Positions 56,908-64,000 of a DNA stretch of 64,000 nt are shown here, one piece after another. The stretch lies in assembly GCA_016271365.2 (NCBI GenBank), contig CM057455.1, forward strand, positions 1,559,148,501 to 1,559,212,500, written 5' to 3'. The notes under the pieces are model-generated. The model was not told the DNA's origin, did no database searches, and saw only the letters and a list, made by a program, of their open reading frames with translations. The translations under genes were made by a program, and so were the position numbers. Origin of the DNA: Neoceratodus forsteri. Lineage: Eukaryota; Chordata; Ceratodontiformes; Ceratodontidae. Positions within the stretch are counted from its first letter, which is position 1. Each line of letters opens with the position of its first letter.

Positions 56908-57849
56908 CTAGCAGCAATGTCCAGACTGTAGTGTTAAATGAAAGTGTGGATAGTACTCCAAGTTGCAGCAGCACAGATGTCTGCACTCTGCAGCTAACAC
57001 ATTCTTGAAACAAGCAACAGAAGTGGCCATGCTTCTGGTAGAATGGCCACAAACAACCTCAGGAAGATCCTTACCATACTTCCCATAACAAAGTAATACA
57101 GTTTGCCAGCCATTTGGACAGCCACTGTTTAGAAACTGGTATGCCCTCTTTCCCAGGGGCAAAGGAAAAAATAGCTGCAAGGACTTCCTGCAGTCCCTCA
57201 TATGGTGAACATGAGTATTCTATGTACGTCTAAGGAATGGAGCAAAGCTTCCCCTGGATTGACATGCTTGGGAAAATAAACAGGCAGGTGGATGGTCTGA
57301 TTCAAGGTAAACTCAGACACCACCTTTGCCAAGAACTTAGAGCTGGTACGCAAAGACACCCTGTCTTTGTGGAAAACTAGATAAGGAGGCTCACACATCA
57401 GAGCCTGAAGCTCAGAAATCCCTCGAGCAGAAGTAATGACAACTAAAAACGCTTTCTACAGAAAGCGTAGCTCGTAACTCCTGGCTGGCTCAAAAGGAGC
57501 CAAAGTAAGTTTCTCTAACACAAAATTTAGTTCAAGGCAGGACTGGATTGTGGATGGGAGGCTTCAAATGAAGAATGTTTCTCAAAAACATACAGGACAC
57601 CTCCAGTTGTGCCACCATACAGCCATCAGTGGGCACATGGAATGCTAAAATGGTAGCCAGGTGCATGTTAATGGAAAAGTATTGCAGTCCAGTGTCTGAC
57701 AGGGGCAGCAAGTACTCCAGCATCTGATTCACTGGACAAGTGAAAGGGTCCAAGCAGTGGGAAACAGCCCACATGGCAAAGTGCTTCCACTTCAGGGAAT
57801 AAGTGGCCCTGGTGGAGGACTTCCTAGCAGTCACCAGGACATCAGCCAC
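56908..57849 (-). pseudogene. DIRS tyrosine recombinase (DIRS 4)
   Basis: N-terminal block ARKSSTRATYSLKWKHFAMW (57532-57849), middle LVFHKDRVSLRTSSKFLAK (57198-57398), and C-terminal GHSTRSMATSVACFKN (56908-57201) with the His-x-x-Arg motif. The first-Arg block near 57430 (SARGISELQAL on minus) is in a broken frame. The nucleophile region (NVLAAE..., expected HYH) is diverged. At least two frameshifts. Confidence 0.78.
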
Positions 57850-58118
57850 CTTCCATGTCCAGCCATGGCTATGTCTTCAGGAGCCAGTCATGAAGATGGA
57901 GTGACTTGAGGTCTGGATGGACCAGGGTGCCCCACTCCTGTGATAGCAAGCCTTTGCACAGGGACGGGGTACTGAAGGTTTCACAGCCAACTGCTGCAGT
58001 AAGGGGAATCAGAGCTGACAAGTCCAGAAGGGAGCAGTGAGTATCAGGGTGGCTCCTTCCATCTGAAACTTGACCAGCACCCTCTGAATTAGAGGGAAGG
58101 GAGGAAAGCCACAGAGGA

Positions 58119-60237
58119 AAGTACAGTTATGTAAGAACTTACCGTAACAATAGATCTTCAAGAGGAGCTGTTGCACTAGGCAACACCATTAGGACTTAGC
58201 CACCAGGCACCAGGACCACACAGAAAACTTCTAGCTTGCAGTATACAACAGGACACTTCCCCCTGATGTTGGCACGCTGACGTCCACCTATGGTATAAGA
58301 GGGGTGGTCCCCCATGCCCACCTCAGTTCTCCCGACGGAGACCCTGTGAGAGGGTGTGACAAGAGAGAGGGCTCCTGGAGCCAAGAAAGGCCGAGATGAA
58401 AAAGAGAGCAGGGGGATGGAGGGAGGGAAAAACTTGCCTACTGCAAGAGCTCCTCTCAAAGATCTACTGTTACGGTAAGTTCTTATGTAACTGTACTATC
58501 TTACTTCAAGGGGGCTCTTGCAGTAAGCAACACCATTAGAACAGAGTCCCAAGCAGTGCTACAAGAAAGGGAAGAATTCCCAAGAGGAGGAGGATAAAGT
58601 AATGCAATAGGCAGAGAAGGACAGGAGGCCCAGTGGGGACCCTAGTCCAACTTCAGCCCCAAGGAAGAGAGGACAGCCTTCAACTACCCAATCTATAGCA
58701 AGAGTGGGCAACCCCCCCCCCCCCCGGAAGGTAAAGATCTAAAGGCTCACTACCCACCTGAGCCTAAAAACTGCAGAGGATTCAGCTAAGCCCTCAGAAA
58801 GGCAGCCCAACATAGCCCCAAGGAGGGGACAAGCTGGAAAAGGACTGAACCAGGGACAAGTGGCAGCCCTTGGGACCAGCCTCACATATGAAAAGTAGCA
58901 GCTTCACTCAGGCAGTGAAGGGGAAGGAGAGACAGGAGGACTGCTGAAATGGCCTAGCTGGGTAGGTATATCAACTGACGTTAGAGCCTGTCCTGGGGGA
59001 ATAGAGAGGCACATCCCCTAAGAAAACGCCTTAAATAGATCGACTGAAAAGGCACCTTCTGCATCTGGGAAAAGGTAGACCCTAGCAGAGGTAGAGACTG
59101 AGGAAGGAGACACAGGCAGTCCACACAACTTTGTGGAGAACAATTCTAGAACTCCCAGAATAGAAGGAGCCTTTCGGGCTGTGGAGACCACAACCGGAGG
59201 CAGGAGTACCATAAAAGGGGGGGGGGGGTTCCACCCCATAAGAAATGGGGAGATCCATTTAGAACACAAGACTCGCCCGAAAGAAACAAGTACGGGGCAG
59301 AGATCACAAAAAAGGAGACCTCCTGAACCTAACACAGGCCAGAAGCACACGCCAACTGGGAAGCAGGTAGAGGGAAGGAGGAGTACCGACCCCTCAAGGG
59401 ATCCCCCATGGAAGAAGAGGGGGAAGCCCTGAAGAAAGGTAGCTGTCATCCAACAAAGCTGCATCCACATAAGGAAAGGGAAGGGAGGTTCCCAGCGTAA
59501 AAGGACAAAGAAACCCCCACAGGAGTCACAAGGAATGGCTTAGGATTATGGACCAACCCCCATTTGCACTAAGGGCAGGGCGAGATAGGGGAACTCTTAC
59601 CAGTGAAAGATCGAAGCCTACCTAAGGCTCCCTTCAGCAACATCAGGCTGCGAGAAGGGGAGACTCCAACAAAGCAGACAGAAGAATGACCCCCATGTCC
59701 AATGACTCTAGAACCAAGGAGCATAGCTTGGGGGGGGGGGGGTTTAGCTGTCTAGTCCGACGTACAGTAAGCCTGCAGTGGAGGCTAAGCCAGCAAACAA
59801 CTGGGGATAGTCGTCAGGCTGCCCAGAGCTCCGGGTGCCTGAATGATGGATCATCGAAGGCCATAGCGTATGGTCTCACTCCTGGACCATCCGGTCTCTG
59901 GGAAAGAAGACACGGGGAAGAGATGCTCTCCCACAGAGATGCTCCAGAGCACATGTATAACTGCCAGCCATTCGTGGGGGTGAACTGGAAAGGAAGGGAA
60001 CAAAGTTTGAAGAAATGGTGGTCAACTGGAGCAGTGTTCCACAAGGTTTGACAAGCACAGGTCGATGGCAGGAAAAGAACTGAGGTGGGTGTGGGGACTG
60101 CCCCTCTTATACAAAGGCGAACGACAGCGTGCCAACATCAGGGAGTGCTCTCGCATTATATACTGCTAACTAGAAGTTTTCCATGTAGTCCTGGTGGCTT
60201 AGTCCTAATGGTGTTGCCTACTGCAAGAGCCCCCCTC
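58119..60237 (-). mobile_element. DIRS-like element 5, non-autonomous, nested in DIRS 4
   Basis: The left end 58119-58330 is inverted at 60090-60237 (shared GGTGTTGCCTA, ACTAGAAGTTTTC and GTGCCAACATCAGGG on one strand or the other). The 3' palindrome arms are about 58122-58195 and 58438-58497, with GTTAC-GGTAAGTTCTTAT-GTAAC at 58470-58492. The interior has only a gag-like open frame (59018-59470 minus); RT, RNase H and recombinase are absent. It separates the recombinase and RNase H genes of DIRS 4, so it inserted later. Confidence 0.75.
59018..59470 (-). pseudogene. Possible gag remnant of DIRS 5
   Basis: A 150-codon frame rich in Ser, Pro, Val and hydrophobic residues with no catalytic motif. 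Placement inside a DIRS-like element is the only reason to suggest gag. Confidence 0.3.
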
Positions 60238-60441
60238 AAAGTAAGACCCTCCCTTTCCAAGAGAGGTACAACATATCTCACCAGGAAACTCCAGGCCCTG
60301 GAGCGAGCGAGCAGAAAAGCAGCAGTTTTGCATTGCGTGGGGATGCACACAAGTCCAACTCTGGATGACCCCACCTGTCGAACAGGTCTTTCACAACTGA
60401 GATCACTAGCTCCCACTCATGCATTCTGGACTGTGACCTGC

Positions 60442-60978
60442 TTAGTCTCTCTGCCAAGTCATTTTGGGCACCTGAACATGGACTGATGACAGTTCTAGAC
60501 CGTGTCTGGAGCCCAGTACCAAACCCTCATCGCTTCCCTGCACAAGAGGTAAGAATGAGTTCTCCCTTGCTTGTTTATGTAGCGCACTACACTGATATTG
60601 TCCATCTGCATCAGCAGAGGCCTCTGGGACAGGTAATTCTGGAAGGCTTGCAGGCCATGCAGAATGGCCCTCATCTCTAGCATGTTGATGTGGCAAGAAC
60701 TCTCCACTGCAGTCCCTGAACCTTGGGCCTGGTGAGGCCCCAGATGTGTCCCCCCAGCCTATCCCCAAAGTGTCCGTGGTGAGGATCTGATGAGGGCAAG
60801 AGATCAGGAAGGGAACCCCTTTGAGCAAATTGCTGGGTTCCATCCCCCACTGAAGCACCTTCTTTACTGATGAAGAGACTAGAACCCCCTGTTCTAGATT
60901 GTTGGTGCACTGGTCCCATTGGACTCTATCTCTACTGGGTGATTCGCATGTACAGCCTGGCCAGGGGAACCATGACAA
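60442..60978 (-). pseudogene. DIRS RNase H (DIRS 4)
   Basis: SCHINMLEMRAILHGLQAF (catalytic Glu in the LE-R-AI block) and LLMQMDNISVVRYINKQG (the DN block) are encoded at 60495-60707, followed by HSYLLCREAMRVW. This is a well-kept DIRS RNase H core. Upstream frame fragments to 60978 form the RT-RNase H connection. Confidence 0.82.
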
Positions 60979-61214
60979 TGGCTGCTGACATTAGGCCCAG
61001 TAGCCGCAGGAATGTCCTGACTATGACATACCTGTTGCTGTTAAGTAGCTGGCCCTACACAATGAGGCATTCTGCCTTGTCCTGGGGCAGAAAAGCCACT
61101 CCCTGGGCAGTGTCCAGTATAGCGTCAATGTGCTGGAGGTGTTGGCAAGGAGCCATGACTAACCTGGGCAGATTGACCGTGATCCCCGAGTGGTGTACAG
61201 TTGTCTGGCATGCG

Positions 61215-61706
61215 CTAGGGTGTGAACCAGTTGCTCCTTGGACTGAGCATTAAGCAGTTGTCCAGATAGGGGAAGATGTACAGTTCCTCCCACCTGAGGT
61301 CTGCTGCTGCCACCACTAAGCATTTGGTAAAAACCCATGGCACAGATAACAAGTCAAAGGGCAATACCCTGAATTGGTAGTGCTCCCCTGAAACAAGAAC
61401 CTGAGGTACTTCCTGGTGGGAGTTCAAACCTTTATGTACAGGTATGCGTCCTGCATATCTAGGGAGCATATCCAGTCTCCCTGTTGCAGTAGGGGCAGCA
61501 GGCCTTACAGGGTTACTATTCTGAACTTCTTGCACTGGATATAGAAGTTCAGATTTCTCAGGTCTGGAATGGGCCTCAAATCCCCTATGGACTTGGGGAC
61601 TAGAAAGAAGTGGGCTAGAACCCTCTGTTCCTCTGATTCCCCCGGGAACTGGTTCTACAGCCCTCTTCTGGAGTAATGTGTGAACTTTCTCCAATAACAC
61701 TGGCAT
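61215..61706 (-). pseudogene. DIRS reverse transcriptase (DIRS 4), YLDD changed to YLDN
   Basis: LLQKRAVEPVPGGIRGTEG matches the N-terminal DIRS RT block; QFRVLPFDLLSVPWVFTKCL matches the FxVLPFGL-SPRVFTK block; the active site reads FPYLDNCLML (YLDN at 61258-61269), so the second Asp of the YLDD box is Asn. The first catalytic Asp region is also decayed (STGLNSHQEVP, around 61430). Confidence 0.85.
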
Positions 61707-62511
61707 GTGGTCTTTAGGATAGCTTGAATGGACTGGAGTGAGATCTGAAGGCCACTCCAGAAGTTCTAGAGTGTGATCTTGCTCTATGAGCTGCAGGACC
61801 CAAGCATCTTATGATCTCCCTCCAACTTTCCAGGTGGAGGGAGAAGCAACCCCCTACTGCCCCTCCTGGAGTACTGGAGGGTAGGGGTCTGGTAAGGAGT
61901 CATGCAGAAGCAGGCCCTGCAGCTGGGGCTGCACCTCCACCTCTAGGGACTTTTTCTGTGGTGGAGGTAGAGGCAGGCAAAGCTGCACCTGTTCTGTGCT
62001 TGCCCTGCTGTCGGCCTCCCGCCTTGGGTCTGTGGGTGGCACGACGAAAAGGCACCCTTTACCCACTTTTTGGTTGGGTGTGGTAAAGAGAGTGGACTGA
62101 CTGCAGCGTCCTTCCTTAGGCCTGCTGATCAGACAAGATATCCTGCACATCTGCCCCAAAGAGTTTGTGACCTCTGAAGGGGACAGTCAAAATGGACTGC
62201 TGGACATCAATAGCGAATCCAGAGACCTGATGCTAAGAATGCCTTCTTAGACAGACGCCAGCCATGGCTGCCCTGGCTGAGGCATCCGAAGTATCATAGC
62301 TAGACCTCAAGAGGTGCTTACCTACATCAGCCCCAGTCTGGAGGGCCTTAAGCATCTCCTGCTTCTGGGGACCCCCTGGAAGTGCCTGGGCTGCTGATTG
62401 GCCTTATTCCAGAGGATGTTCTGGAATTTTACCATACTGACCTGGTAATTAGCTATTTTGATGCTCATGTGGCAGAGGCAAAGGTCCTTTTGCCCATGAG
62501 ATCCAATTTTC

Positions 62512-63157
62512 TCAACTCCTTGTCAGGAAGAAGAGAACTGAGGTGTTGTGGTCTCCTAGACCAATAATGGCTGCATTTATCACTACTGAATCCGCTTGTG
62601 GTTGCCCTGTGAAAAAAGACTTCCCTGAGGGGGTCTGGTTCAGTTTGTCTGCCTTTCTAGGCAAGGCAGGGATCATACTTGGCCTGCACCATGCAGCCAT
62701 GGTGGTATCCTCTAATGCGGCCAGCAGTGGAGGAATAATCAAAGGTGGAGAATCAGGTAGTTCCAGAAATTCGACCAGTTTTCTCCTGGTGATGTCTTGA
62801 TCCTCAGCATTAAACCCCATGGCAGTTTGTAGCTGCTTCATCACTGAGATAAAGGAGGAGTCCATCAGAAGGGGACCCTGAGGCATAGCTGGTGGAGTCC
62901 TCCCCTCCTGAGGAAACAGTGGAGACAGACCTAGAGGAGCTCCTATACTCTTCCACCTCCTCTTCTGGGATGAAGTCAGGATTGTACTCCTGATCCTTGT
63001 CGATGGGCTCGGAGTAGTGCAGAGAAAGCAACGAGGATGTCGCTATCTTAGAGGAGCAGGGCATGTCGATGTGGTGGGGGCTGGTCGGATAGCCCCCGGT
63101 CATCGGCCCCAAATGAGGAGCAAGGCACTGAATGATCTTCATAAAGGAGGAGGACAT
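62512..63157 (-). pseudogene. DIRS gag remnant (DIRS 4)
   Basis: Two overlapping frames: EPIDKDQEYNPDFIPEEEVEE in 62810-63157 (quoted in part; acidic, typical of DIRS gag) and SFISVMKQLQTAMGFNAED with LPRKADKLNQTPSGKSFF in 62512-62886. The gag continues beyond the SINE at 63664-64000, rich in Ala, Gly and Ser. Confidence 0.6.
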
Positions 63158-63201
63158 GGTCAGGACGTCGCCAGCGGTCAGACTCGCCAGGGAAGGCCAA
63201 G

Positions 63202-63663
63202 GTGTCAGCGTGGCTCAGTTGGTAGCACATCCGCCTCTGGAACAGAAGGTCATGGGTTCTTGTCCCACACTGGGATAGGACTTGCACCTAAAAATTGCTG
63301 GCATCTGAGTGCAGTATTGGGAGGTGCTGTACTGCTGGGGTGTGCCATCCTTCGGATGAGACGTTAAACCCAGGTCCCTTCTGCCCATCCTGGTGTTGTC
63401 CTGGTGGGTGTCCAGGTGGAAGTAAAAGAACCCAAGACACTCTTCACAAAGAGTAGGGAACATTCCCGGTGTCCTGGCCAACATTTCCCTTCCCATAAAC
63501 CGGTTCATGCAATTATCCAGGCTGTGTGTGCGTGATGATGTGCGATATGGCCACCACCACACATTCAGTCACTTCACTACCAGTCTAGCATTGCTTGTAA
63601 AGCGCTTTGGGATACACTGTGTATGAAAAGCAAGCGCTATATAAATGCTGATTTTTCTTCTTC
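63202..63663 (+). mobile_element. tRNA-derived SINE, ~460 bp, with L2/V-SINE-like tail
   Basis: The head GTGGCTCAGTTGGTAGCAC is a clear tRNA A box and GGTCATGGGTTCTTGTCCC a B box. A central block CCATCCTTCGGATGAGACG followed by TTAAACCCAGGTCC is shared, as I recall, with several vertebrate and invertebrate SINEs. The 3' end GTAAAGCGCTTTGGGATA, then AGCGCTATATAAATGC, resembles a LINE-type tail. It interrupts DIRS 4 gag. Confidence 0.85.
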
Positions 63664-64000
63664 TTGCCAGAATGGCCTGGGGCCTTGATGGGGAAGGCAA
63701 GAACCCCAATGTCAATGGGGTATCGATGGCCAAAGTAGGTCCGGCGGAGCTCACTGCCAGCTGCCCCTGACAAAGCAGGGCTCTGAGCAGCAGGGGTTGC
63801 AGCATCAGCAGGAATTTCAGAAGGCCTAATGCCAATGAGCCATCGCCGGCCATGTTAGGTCCGGCGGAACTCACTGCAAGAGCCGACCCTGTGGTAATGA
63901 GGGAGTTGGAGGCAGCAGGTGTCGCCGCAGAAGTGAACGACAATGCTGTAGTGTCTGGTGCACATAGCGGCAACCAAGAGGGTGCCGGGGACTTGTCCTT

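Larger units (their letters stand above)
56327..64000 (-). mobile_element. DIRS-like retrotransposon 4, extends past window end
   Basis: Order on minus: gag (63973-62512), RT (61706-61215), RNase H (60707-60495), recombinase (57849-56908), then a 3' palindrome (arms about 56329-56395 and 56701-56758). A second DIRS element (58119-60237) and a SINE (63202-63663) are nested in it. Its 5' terminus lies beyond 64000. Confidence 0.85.

Overview
The window is vertebrate genomic DNA: a gene with small, phase-consistent exons and long introns filled with retrotransposons. The only host gene I can support is LAMA1 (laminin alpha-1) on the minus strand. Seven consecutive exons lie at 53844-53758, 53146-52935, 41358-41252, 25192-25012, 20693-20557, 12059-11823 and 5521-5378. 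Every splice site is GT-AG, every junction keeps the frame, and together they give 1105 nt of continuous coding for the laminin-type EGF (LE) modules between the two laminin IV domains. Introns are 0.6 to 16 kb, so the genome is larger than usual. The repeat set (five DIRS-like tyrosine-recombinase retrotransposons, three CR1 LINEs with 3' ends of one family, two LINEs of an L2/Rex1-like group, an L1/Tx1-type LINE and several tRNA-derived SINEs) suggests a non-mammalian, non-avian tetrapod. A caecilian or other amphibian is my best inference; a reptile is not excluded.

Layout. 1-3705: L1-type LINE, plus strand. 4172-4954: palindromes and a TC microsatellite. 5378-5521: LAMA1 exon. 5787-7106: short DIRS. 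7836-10113: CR1 (minus) with a SINE inside. 10144-10712: hairpins. 11823-12059: LAMA1 exon. 12965-17390: LINE (minus). 19313-20125: two SINEs. 20557-20693: LAMA1 exon. 21550-24640: hairpin and LTR-like sequence. 25012-25192: LAMA1 exon. 26115-31290: DIRS (plus). 31890-37876: DIRS (minus) holding a CR1 at 33778-36053. 38330-40720: SINE pieces, purine tract, tandem repeat. 41252-41358: LAMA1 exon. 43430-43632: SINE. 43800-51560: LINE (minus) holding a nearly full-length CR1 (plus). 51863-52600: inverted-repeat element with a 62-bp minisatellite. 52935-53844: two LAMA1 exons. 54384-55808: LTR-like element. 56327-64000: DIRS (minus) with another DIRS and a SINE nested in it, running off the window.

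The transposon genes are broken by stops, frameshifts, deletions or catalytic-site changes and are called pseudogenes. The most notable pattern is at the DIRS ends. Each of the five elements has a large palindrome at the 3' end, and in its arms sits a small site of the form GTTAC - (A/G)GGT(A/G)AG - GTAAC, intact in some arms and decayed in others, although the surrounding sequence differs between families. This could be the recombinase site, a 5' splice site, or both. Boundaries of repeats are estimates by eye; no database search was possible.
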